A stretch of DNA of 64,000 bases from Isoetes taiwanensis (Eukaryota > Streptophyta > Lycopodiopsida > Isoetales > Isoetaceae): positions 15,507,422-15,571,421 of the forward strand of contig JAJEKV010000033.1 of the NCBI GenBank assembly GCA_021234155.1. The letters are read 5' to 3'. Position 1 is the stretch's first letter. The number at the start of each line of letters is the position of its first letter. The notes below the pieces were generated by a model. That model was given only the letters and a program-made list of their open reading frames with translations, was not told the DNA's origin and did no database searches. Made by a program: the position numbers and the translations under genes. Of this stretch, positions 47,433 through 58,163 are shown piece by piece.

Positions 47433-47574
47433 TGGGTCTAAACCATTGAACAAAAAACACTAAAATTAATGTAGGCGATATGCACTCTAGATATACTAAT
47501 TAGTAGTTCCCATGCAATACGTTTTTCAAATCATATGAAAACCATAGGAAAAATAGTACAAAAATACAAAACCA

Positions 47575-49640
47575 ACCCCCCAAGTTATGCTAGATATGCA
47601 CCCACTAAAAAAACAACAACTAGCGGCGGCGATGCTTTCGCGGTAATATGAAAACTTAGTTGTTTCTTTAGTTGTTTGTACACATATGCATCCACTAAAA
47701 AGAACAACTAGCGGTGGCGATCGCCGCCGCGACAAAGTCTTGTAAGATTTATGATACTTCACACAATTTATTGCATTTCAAAATTTAACACAATCTCTGA
47801 AATGCCATAATTGTGTGAAATATCATAAAATCTTGTATCTGGAAAACAATGGTTCCATGCGAGAAGAGAAAAGAATCTGCAGTGGTCCATGATAACCTTA
47901 GAACTTCGTGCTAGGTCAATGATATCTAGACATCTGGTCAGGCTTTTTTCCCTTTGGAATCTATGGTGGAACCATGGTACCCATTGCAAAGAAGGTCATG
48001 ATGTTCGAGGGACAGATGTCATTGAACTTGAATATGCATGCAGTTGGAAGCAAGAGTGGATCATGTATCTTGTGAACCTGCTTCTCTTCCACGGGCTTTT
48101 GAATGGTCTGCCATGGTTTGGCCCCTTCGCTCGCAAAGATCCCTTCACAGCAAGATTCGGCAACACGAGAAGAGACAAATAGTGTCAGAGTTTAGAAGCC
48201 CATGGAAGGCAGCATGTTCTCGAGCCACTAAGGTCAACGATTTCTCCTGAATTCTAGGAACGAGCCATCGACAATCTTAAGTATCTCAAGTTGAAAGCAA
48301 CTGGAATTCCCAATTTTTCTTTCTCTGCCTCTCTGGATCAATGTGGTGTAGTCACTTTCTAGGCTCCATTATTTAGAGAGGCGTGGTTGCAAGACCATCG
48401 AAGTTCCCATATGCACTCTCCATGTTCAATGCTCCAGTGTAATATCTCAATGGCATCAGGACTTACCTTGGGCACTATAGTTGGAATCATTGTTCTCACT
48501 ACAAAGCACAATGGTCGAAACGAAATGGCTACATTTCAGCGTTACCTCCCTCTGGTCATAGCGAGGTTTCCACATGCCTCTTGCATTCGTCTCTTAGGAT
48601 CAATACAACTTAGCTCCTTGCTAAGCTCTATTGCACAAAGAGATGAATGCACGGTGAATTCTTGGAAATCTTGTTGTAAGAGTGGATCATGTATCTTGTG
48701 AATCTGCTTCATTTTGATGGGCTCTTGAATAGTCTGCCGTCGTTTGACCCCTTCGCACGTAAAGATCCCTTCAGAGCAAGATTTTGTAGCATGCGAAGAG
48801 ACAAACGGCGTCAGAGTTTAATAAGCCCGTTGAAGGTTGCAGGCTCTCGAGGCACTAAGGTCGGTGATTGCGCCTAAATTTAAGAAACTCTTGAACCTTA
48901 GATGGTTCTCAAATTATTATGTAATTTTGCGAGTGAAAATAACAAATGAAGAGAGATACAAATGAAATGACAAAATTTATTGTTTTATTCACAAGTTGTT
49001 TATTCTTCCACGTCTGTTAGATACTGCCATCGACACTGGAGAGTCAACTGGATCAAGACATGTGATTAATTCCTCGACAAAACTTGTTGTATTGATGGGA
49101 GCAAGATCACCCACCCCTCTGTGTCAAATTCTTCGTTTTCTTGGCTACCGTTGGATTGATCCAAGAATATGTTTTCTAGGTCATCTTTGTCGTTGACGAA
49201 ATTGGTGCATTGAATGTCTGTGCCAACGTGGATCCAAAGCAAGTACTAACAAGGTTTGGAGGTGTTGGCCTTCTGTTGCTTCATCTGGCTATTTCAATTG
49301 TCTTGGCCATTCCTTTCTCGCCCATGCTACACCTTTCGACCCTAGCCCACCCTCTGATTGGTACGTTGGCGCAGCAAGAGGGATGGTGTAGTTGATTTCT
49401 TCTGCTTCGTGCTCCCCTGGTTGTCCCTTGTCTTTTTTTGCTATTATTCTTCGTTTTGCGTATCACATCTAATCTTTGTTTTGGTGTGTTATGAGAGATC
49501 TTATTTTTTTGTGGTCAAAATAATAATTCAAAAAACATGAATGACATATGAACCATTAAGCATACAGCTCCCATAACACACCAAAACAAGGATTTCAAAA
49601 TTTTGCTTTATTACTTTTTTGGAATCTTAGAAATTAGGTT
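47575..49640. repeat. Middle segment of unit C
   Basis: Counterpart of 12,850-14,900 and 26,760-28,830, including the internal repeat pair (48,053-48,250 and 48,680-48,877). It breaks off at AGAAATTAGGTTTT, where an 8.5 kb insertion begins. Confidence 0.5.
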
Positions 49641-49696
49641 TTAGCACGCCAAAATTTCTAACCAAGCGTGCAACCCTCCTTGCAATTCTAGACTAT

Positions 49697-49705
49697 CCAC
49701 GTGTC
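49697..49705. promoter_or_regulatory. G-box-like element at the left edge of the insertion
   Basis: CCACGTGTC, the core bound by plant bZIP/bHLH factors, in a promoter-like context (CCACATCATAAAAATC, CCGTTAGATCT nearby). No dependable gene start follows, so any role is speculative. Confidence 0.25.
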
Positions 49706-51345
49706 ACCTCCACATCATAAAAATCTGAGTTGGTATCATCTTCTACCGTTAGATCTCTATTTTATGCATCCTACGGTCATGAAAATTAAAAATTGACTAA
49801 AAATGGACACGGAGATGTAAAAGGACATTGAACTCGTCGTTTTTTCTCTTTTCCCAACCGTCGTCCGGATTAGCCTTGCCGGATTATGTGGATTTACTCG
49901 AGAAATTTGCTCGCCCAATGGCGGATGGATCATTTAGCCATACACACATGCAACGGGTTTCGCCAAGTATCGGCCTCCCAGTTCAATGGAAATTTGTCCA
50001 AGGCAAATCGGCCTACTTTTTGCTTTAGTCCCCATGCTTCTCCTCAAGTATTGTCATAACCCTAACTTTGCCTCTTTCGATTCTTCCTTCCTACTGTGTA
50101 TTAATGCAAAAGAGAGCTCCTTTGATGGTAGAAAAACCTTACAACCGCATTTCTTGTTCCTTGTTGGGTTATACTTGTTCTATCATCCGACGGGTGCAAA
50201 AGGACCACTTTGCAATTACAATCTTTTTTTCTTTTCATGTAGGAGTTTCTGCATTTTTATAATGCACGCTCAACTTGCAAGGTACAGTCTTTTAATTGCA
50301 TATGATTGCTCTTAGAAATATCTTTGCCTTTGTAGTCTTCATTCCTACTCTAGGCAGCTAAGGTCGTCCCTTGCTTCTTCCATCAACACAAGCTTATCAA
50401 TACTAGATTATTTCTTTACAAGAATCTAAATTGTTTTACTTATCTCGATGTTGCGTTGCACTTTGTACAATTACCACAATTCCAAGCCGGAGATGCATAA
50501 GATGAAGGAAGATTTCAAAAACGACTCTCTTACGCAAACTATTAGGGTATTGCGAATGTTGTTTTCTCTCTTTTCACCAATAACAAGGCTCAAGCTCTCG
50601 AAGCTACTGAACAAAATATTAACCTAACTAGCCCAAATCAGAGCTTGTTAATAACCTCATTTTGATTATGCTTAAGCTTTTGTTTGCTATTCTTTCCTTC
50701 CCCTTTTGCTAGCATTACGTCTTTTCTCCAAGAACTCTTTGTTTCAGCGCCCATGTACGCTGGAAAATCCTCGTCGTCAGAAGAGGTTGCAATGGACTCG
50801 CATACAAGGCATGGGCCCGATTGGATCTCGTAAAACACCACTACATACACGTCCATTGGGCTCATCGACCGAGTTTTTCATTGTACAAAGGTCGTAGGGC
50901 AAGCCTCGCATCATAAAGTCCCCGATGATTATTTGTTGGGAAGTATAAGAATCTTTTTTTTACCAGTAGATGGAAGACAAGATAGAGCCTCAAATACTCA
51001 TTTTATGGTCAGTGCACGATCTTTAAGCCTCGAATGGGATACTTTAAATTTTTGTTTGAGTCCCTTTCCTTTCAATCCTATTAATTATTAATGCTCCACT
51101 TCCCTCATACTTGCATCATCCATAGAAAACGTAAACTTGCTCAAAACTTAAACTTGCCCTTCCAAACAAGAATGTTGCCTCCCATCTTCATTGAGCATGG
51201 TGCATTTGTCTTCTTTGTCGAATTTATTCATGTAACACTATTTGTCCGCATCTTCACACCTGCTCAAGTGTTTAGAAGCATAAACGGGTGCTATTTCGAC
51301 AAAGGTGGGATCGCTAAAGCAGAATTGACACTTCTTTTCGGTGGC

Positions 51346-51673
51346 TGCAATGGAGAGCGATGCTGCTACTTATGCATCCCTTCTATTCTATTCTATTCTT
51401 AGGTAGTGTATCAAAGAAAAGGCTTTCGTATTGGGTAAGTGCGTTCATGCTGCTGTTAGTAGAAATGGATTTCAGCAAGAGAGAATAATGTGTAATTTAC
51501 TTCTTGAGATATATTGTAAATGTGGGTCTGTAATGGAAGCATAGAAGGTTTTGTCTCCATAAAAATGTGTACTCTTGGACTATCACGATTGTGTCTTATC
51601 TGCAGCTTGATAACAAAAGCATTGCAGTTGATTTATTCAAAGAAATTGCAGATGGGAGGTTTGAAACCCAATA
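51346..51673 (+). pseudogene. PPR (PLS-type) protein fragment
   Basis: One frame reads MESDAATYASLL, a TTCTA-rich insert that stays in frame, CIKEKAFVLGKCVHAAVSRN, GFQQERIMCNLLLEIYCKCG, a stop, then after a frame shift NVYSWTITIVSYLQLDNKSI and AVDLFKEIADG. These are successive pentatricopeptide repeats of the plant PLS type, as in organelle RNA-editing proteins (usual form: G-VHA-I...N-L--MY-KCG...A--VF----KN--SW--MI). About two and a half repeats remain. The fragment ends at CTAG of the Helitron-type end (51,677-51,680), so the PPR gene was probably cut by that insertion. Confidence 0.7.
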
Positions 51674-51676
51674 TAA

Positions 51677-51705
51677 CTAGAAACGTGTGCCCGGCGATGA
51701 CGGGC
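51677..51705 (-). mobile_element. Helitron-type 3' end after the PPR fragment
   Basis: On the minus strand hairpin GCCCGTC-ATC-GCCGGGC (one mismatch), ACACGTTT, CTAG and T: the same terminus as at 38,819-38,847. The element body would extend to higher coordinates; its 5' end was not found. Confidence 0.55.
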
Positions 51706-53705
51706 ATTATTATAGACGTGTTAAGATGGATGTGCTTTCTTTCTTGTATTAGGTCCCATAGACCTGCTGGTTCCCTGGACGATAAAGATCAGTTCAGTTT
51801 GATTCAATTCCTATTGATTATGCATTATGTGATCTTAAAAAACATTCGCATTTTTAAGGATCTGTAGGTTTGGAAATTTTGAAGAACATTAGCCGTATGT
51901 GAGGATGATAATAGTCGTACTTGTATATTTATAGTGGTGCATAGATGTAATTGTTGCATTAGGTATCTAGCTTCCATCAAACTAAAATTTACAATGTAAC
52001 ATAGGCATCCTAAGGTAGTTAAGTGTAACCCTGCATAGGGTACTATGTACAATCATATTGTAAGGATGAACCAAGTTGACCAGCGCTATCACCAAGCATC
52101 AAAGGTTTTGTTTGAAATTTGGTGATGTTAGAATGATTCCTTGAATGCAAAAAAGTGATGGAGTTGGCAATTTACACCTGAATTAAAGAAGTGTATTGTT
52201 TCCTACATTTATAAATCCAAGGTGATAGAATTTTGTTGCATAGACATAATGGACACACAATTGAGAAAGGTCTGTTTTGACTTGTACCCTTTTCGAAGAT
52301 CAAAACAATTCATGAAACACTCCAGATATATAAACTTATATAAACAATATGGTTGGTGAGTAACCAGAAAAGCAATGTGGCAAAAGAAATGAACTTTATT
52401 TCTATTAATATGATGGCACTAAATGAAGGAATGTGTCATTTATTCCATATAAAAAAGTCAATTCTCCTATCAAACAAAGGAAATCTATCAAACAAAGGAA
52501 ATCGACCACCAGAGAAGAAATTGCTCCTGAACTTAGCATCTGAGGAATCTGCCAAATGGAGCTCCTTGGCTAGTCATTTGCATGGTACTGCCACATAATA
52601 TTCCATACAACAGCAGTTTTGGACGTGTTGTTGCGATCTGCTGCATATTAGGATCAACCCAAAGAGGTCTCTAGAAGCATATCCTTGTAGATGATTTTCT
52701 TCTTTGCATGAATAATGCGTCACATCATGCTGGCCTATTTTCACTGCATGAAAATCGCTACACTTCCTGCTTGTTGATTCATTTGCATCAATCTAGGCAA
52801 AGACAGGTGAGCATTGAAAGGGTTCTTCTGCTGCCAATACACTCCACATCCAGCTGTAGCAGAGGCCTGTGTACATTTCCTATATTTGCAAGCTTAAAAA
52901 ATTTAACCAACTGAAAAATGCTACAATATTAACAATGTTTGAACATGAAGCTGCAAGAACTTGCGTTGCAAAAGATTGGATAAATTCATGTTAAATCTCT
53001 GCAAAAATAACTACCCAGAGTCAACAATCATCAAATATCAAACCACATAGATAAAAGTAATTATAGGAATTTGACTTGTAAATCAACAATGATGTGAACT
53101 TTCCTATGTTAGATCTATCCAGATTATAGCTTATCTAATAAGCGCTAAAGAGATGAGTTGATCTTCATGCTCCAATACTGCTTCTAAAATCCATAGGAAT
53201 ATGAGAAAAATGGAATCATTTATGAGAACGCAAGAATGCAATAATATAAACTTGTATGTTGTTATGCAGTTTACAGAACATGAGACGTGACTTCAATATA
53301 TATAAATGGTAGTTATACGCAACATAAGGCACGACTTCAGTAGATCCACAATTGCAGAGCAACATCATGCAAATCTAATGCAAAGACTATAAATGAATTT
53401 CCCATACTGTCTTCAAGATGCAAATTTTCTAACTGTTTCTATGGAATGCTTATACATAAAATATTAGTTCTCTAGCTTCTATTAAGTCATTATAGTGGAT
53501 TCTAAGCAAGCCAAAGGTCTCTGAAAATGTTTACACTTTTAACAAATAAGAGTTTTAAATTGGGGTTAGCAAGTTGGGAATTGTCCTCTATAAGAGGTAA
53601 AGGGAGACAAATTACTGGCCTAGCATTTCTTCATAAGCATGTTCACCTTATGCAGACATGATACAAAGAGGCAAGTCTTGTAAAGCTTGACATTCTAACA
53701 GCCGA

Positions 53706-53850
53706 TTGATGCACTTCCAACAATTGTGGATTGCACCAAAGCCTTGCACTTCCAACAATTGTGGATTGCACCAAAGCCTTGCACTTCCAACAATTGTAGA
53801 TTCTAACAGCTGATTGATGCACTTTCAACAATTGTGGATTGCATCAAGGA
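53706..53850. repeat. Short tandem repeat, unit about 37 bases
   Basis: About four copies of a unit with TGCACTTCCAACAATTGTGG and ATTGCACCAAAGCCT; the outer copies have GATTGATGCACTT instead. It gives rise to repeat-containing frames on the minus strand that are not genes. Confidence 0.75.
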
Positions 53851-56507
53851 TCATACTAAGAACATCTGGAAATAAAACCTTCAACAAAATAGCAAATCGC
53901 AAATTTTTATACATACTTGGTAATGAGTGTCCAATTTGTGTTGTTATTGTCTCTGCTCCAACCGACCTGATCCATGGAAAGCATGTTCTTAACCACAGTT
54001 ACATATAATAGATGCTCCTACTAAATTAAATTGACATCACACATGCCAGCTATGAATAGAAGTCATGAAAACTACAAAACAACAAGGATCATTTGAGATC
54101 CATCACCAGCTTTAATTGTTGTTTAGAGACGGGCATGGATGAGCTTGCCATATCCACTGAGTAAATATTGGAATGATAAAGAATGCTGCAGGTTGACAAT
54201 CATACCTTGCCTTTTGAGTGCCTGCACATAAATAGAGCAAAATCTAAATACAGCAGTAAGAATCTGCAACGTGCATTAGACAGAATGCACATAAAAATTT
54301 TGCAAAGAAAATTGTTTACTCTAGATCTTACCTTACAGATTGCTCCAAACAAATTGTGTTCTGCAACTGGAATGTTTATCTTGGTATTTCGTCCTTGGGA
54401 TTAGATATAGAGCCAACTAAAGTAAAGGAAGAATAGGGTTTATGAAAAACATCCTGATAGAAGATAGACATGTAGAGACTGCTTCTGCTACTTACATTGC
54501 ATAAAAAGAACGGAATGAGGCTGCCATGACCTTCTATGCTGAAAAGAAAATGGCAGAGAGATAGCTTTGACCATAAATAGCATTTCTTCTCTCAGAAAAC
54601 GAAAATCAAGATGATTATCTCTAATCAAATAGCTGATATAGCAGATGGACACTCCTTTTGTGCACTACAAAGAAACGGAAAACCTGTTGCAAATAAACAC
54701 TGTGCTCCCAACTGGCTTATTCTGCAGCAAAAAAAATCACCAGAACAGAACCAACCTCCTTCTTGCACAACCCTTATCTGCTGCAACAACGAAGTAAATA
54801 ATTATGCATTTAAATTTTAGCAACTTTCTTGCATGAGAAAATTTCAAAAATGGAAAGAAAGAACACAATACATAGGAAATAACTATAAAATAAAGCACCT
54901 ACCAAGAGGTGGCTGCTTAAGGTCTTGTTGCAGAGATAAAATTCAGTATGGGCGTCTTTGTAAAGATCTTTAATGCATAGAGATTGTGAAAGACCTGCAT
55001 GCAACAAAAGCTAAATTTGTAATCTTGAATGTTTGAGCAATATACGTTGAATGATCCAACCCCTATTGCCCTGTAACTAAAACATGGAAAAAAATCACAC
55101 CAAGGCATAATGTGGCAGACAGATCCTTTCACGTGAGCTAATACCATTTTTACTATTTTAGTCCAAACAGTATATACATACAAATATGATTTCAACAAAG
55201 TGCATACCTAAAGAAGCTTGTTTTGCAGAGCTAGTAGAAAATTGTTAAGACTTGAGCTGATGCTGATGCAAAACCTGCGGCTTATGCTCACAAAAGAGTG
55301 TCGCTTATGTTGATGTTGAAGGATAAAAAGAACCTGCTATACAAAAATATGTTGATCTCTTCACGCCGCAAGGAGACAATGTTTCAGTCTATGAATGGCT
55401 GCTTTGAATTCCATCGCTAGGTCCAAGTTTACGTTTCCTAACTGCTCCCATTACTACTTGCCCTTATTGGGGTGCAGTTGTTACAAAAATATGCTATTTC
55501 CTCACTCTGCAAAAGAAAAAAAAAATGGTTCAGTCTATCAAGAAATGGAAGCGTAGCATCAAAGAAAACAAATTTGTGCACCTTTAGTGACAAACAATGA
55601 GAAGCCACATCCAGCAAGCCGTTTCCTTGAGCGCATCATATTAGCCATCAGAGAAAGGCTGATCTATCCTAAATAAGTGGCAGAGAATTCGGTGAGGAAA
55701 GAAGGAAAAGAGTACATGGACGGAAAAAAAGGGAGTATGCTAGCAAAATACATGACCTTATGTTATGTCTGTGATCTGATAATGAATCATACGTGGAGAA
55801 AAAGCAAACCCAAAACACGCTACAATAGATCTACTTCAAGTTAGAAGATGTCCTTCAAGAAGGGCGTCTTAGGGAGGTCCAAAACATGGGAGATCCACTG
55901 CTCAATCGAAATGCTTGGGCTTCTCTTGAATGCTTGGGCTTCTCCATCTGCTTGCCAGATCATCAAAATAAGAGCCTTGTCGTTGCAGCAACAACAGAAA
56001 CCAAAACCCCTTGTTCGGGTAGCTCCCAGCCAAAAGCAAAAGGGAGATCTGCAATACTTCATAGAAATAGATTGGTCAGTTACAAACTTGATTGTTGATC
56101 AAAAACAAAAATAGATGCAGGACAAAACAAACTCTGAACCTAATGTGGAGAAAGAGGCAGTAAGAGCATGAGATTAGATAGGCCGATTACACCAATTTTT
56201 ACACCTCTAAGACGATTTTTGCTGTAGAAACTCCTCTGCCATCACCGGCCTGCAGAGACGTGCCCCAAAACTATTTTAAAAAATATATAAACTGCATCAC
56301 CTCCCTCCCTCACATCATATTTACAGAAACGATGGTATGCCCCAGCTCAAGCTTGGGCGTCAAAAACCATGGGAGAGCTTGGAGCGCCAAAAATCGGGAG
56401 CAGAGCAGGACAGAAGGAAGATAATTTGTAGGCAGGATTCAAACACCCCACTTGAAAACTGGCCATCAATGCTCCCAGCTCGCGTCTGCATGAGAGACCG
56501 CAAAATG

Positions 56508-56549
56508 AAAGGGAACGCCGCATGCGGCGTAAGATGCGGCGTTCCCTTT
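56508..56549. repeat. Perfect 16-bp inverted repeat
   Basis: AAAGGGAACGCCGCAT (56508-56523) and its exact inverse (56534-56549) around a ten-base loop. It may be the joined or nested ends of a small transposon, or a stable hairpin. Confidence 0.75.
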
Positions 56550-56696
56550 GGCACGGAACCCAACACTATCACAAAATAAAAAAGAAGATATCCTGATGCC
56601 ATGATTGCTGCTTATGCACATTATGGGCAAAACCATATTTGCTAGATAGTTTAGCTGCTGCTTTGGAAAGAATGCAAAAGTTCTCCAACAATCAAA

Positions 56697-57445
56697 ATGA
56701 CTGTAGACTGGAAAAGCATACGGCTGTACCTGGTTCCATCCATCATTTATCTCATTCACAACAATGTACAGTTTGCAACTCTCACATATGTGGACACATC
56801 AACATACCAAATTATGGGAAATCTCAAAATTATCACAACTGGCGTCTTATTTCGGTAAGACAATTTTATAGTGAGATACCAATACCGAAATATAGTACCT
56901 AGTTTGATCTGACATTTGGGCATCTGTCTTGCAGGGCCTTTTTAAAAAGGAGGCTTTCAAATTTGCAGTGGATAGCTATAATTTTGTTGGCACTTGGAAC
57001 AACTACAAGCTAGGTTTGAATGGGCAAAGAGGAATCTGGTGTATGGACAAGGACTATACAGTTATCTCTCTGACCTTGTACTGCATATAAAGGGTTGTGG
57101 CGAGTCGGACTGTAGCAAACTTTTCTTTGCACCAATACAGGGGTATATGTTTGGTATATTGTCAGCCTGCCTTTCAGCATCAGCAGGAGTTTACACGGAG
57201 TTCCTAATGAAGAAGGATTATGATTTCCTGTATTGGCAAAACTTGCAACTCTATACATGCTTCTGACACGACCCATTATATGCTAGGTTTATGCCACATC
57301 AATGGCTATGCTATTAACAATGGTGCTATCAGTTCTCCTTTTCCACTTCCGACCTACCTTGCAGGTTCTCCACAATCTTTTGTGCATGTCACTTCAAATG
57401 TACTTTACACCAGCACACTTCTTGATTGCTTATCCTGCCTTACAA
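56697..57445 (+). pseudogene. Nucleotide-sugar transporter (CMP-sialic-acid-transporter-like) fragment
   Basis: Exon 1 (56697-56854) reads MTVDWKSIRLYLVPSIIYLI, HNNVQFATLTYVDTSTYQIM and GNLKIITTGVLFR before GTAAGA. Exon 2, from 56,935 after TCTTGCAG, reads FLKRRLSNLQWIAIILLALG. A third piece (about 57,083-57,265) reads KGCGESDCSKLFFAPIQGYM and CLSASAGVYTEFLMKKDYDF. A fourth (about 57,300-57,445) reads SMAMLLTMVLSVLLFHFRPT and, frameshifted, SLQMYFTPAHFL. These match the plant Golgi/ER nucleotide-sugar transporters annotated as CMP-sialic acid transporter 4/5 (ROCK1-like), ten-helix antiporters. The loop and helices between YWQNLQLYT and SMAML (about 60-70 residues) and the N-terminal helices are missing, so it is a pseudogene. 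Introns are retained, so it was copied as genomic DNA. Confidence 0.75.
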
Positions 57446-58163
57446 CTACCACAACGTCAAGGCAATCAGGGACATCATATTGCGGAACATAAATATGTAT
57501 TTATTCTTATTATTCCTTTATTGTTTACACAAAGTCATCGTGGCAATTACCGGTGCAATATTTCCTGTGCAATATTTCTTGGCAAGCTTAGGAAATGGGA
57601 TGCTACTTTGATGTGTCATAGACAAATGTTCTTATGCTGTGAATGGTGAGCTGAATTTCCATTACATCCGCAATAAATCCAGTGAATTGATGTTTTAGTT
57701 TAGGGGGGCTAGGCTATTCTTGAGTGTAGTCTAGGCCTAATTTTTTTTCATATATTGATTTATCTTCGATGCATATTAACTTATATCCGATGCAGGCAGT
57801 CTCTGGCCATCAAGTATCTGTCACCCCTTGAAATATACAATCAGATCTCTCTGCTTGCCAACATGCACTCAATATTTATGTCACGGAAATGATAATAACA
57901 TTCATTGCTTAATATGTTTATAAGAAATATTCATTGCTCATTATTACAAGAAATATACCGCGGCAGCATTAAATCAACAATCTCATATCCCGCGCTTCCA
58001 AAACTAAGAAATACTAGTACCTTAAATGGAGGGGTATTATCTAAAGTATCCAAGCAACATATGCTATTTCATATACAATAAATTTCAATACAATTTTGCC
58101 CTAATACACCTTGCTCTAATCTTCTTGCGCCTTTATTTTCTATGGCCTCTGGCGTGCCTTTTT
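57446..58163. other. No recognisable gene
   Basis: AT-rich sequence after the transporter fragment up to the return of unit C sequence. Short frames only. Confidence 0.3.

Larger units (their letters stand above)
49641..58163. other. 8.5 kb insertion in unit C carrying several gene fragments
   Basis: Unit A sequence is continuous across this point (AATTAGGTTTT to TTTCTTTTTCTTTTTTAG); unit C is split by 8.5 kb of different DNA. An eight-base inverted GCACGCCA stands near both ends, too short to define an element. It holds a promoter-like start, a PPR fragment, a Helitron-type end, a tandem repeat, a hairpin and a sugar-transporter fragment. Stretches 49,830-51,340, 51,706-53,690 and 53,850-56,500 contain only short frames; one at 49828-50028 (LALPDYVDLLEKFARPMADG) and one on the minus strand at 50638-50865 look mildly coding-like but are unrecognised. 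Confidence 0.55.

Noticed and set aside
51382-51401. TTCTA repeat read as the tail of a LINE
   Set aside because: It keeps the PPR frame open between ATYASLL and CIKEKAF, so it is better read as repeat expansion within the PPR fragment.
49641-58163. The whole 8.5 kb insertion as one TIR transposon
   Set aside because: Only an eight-base GCACGCCA is inverted near the ends, no target duplication was seen, and the contents look composite.
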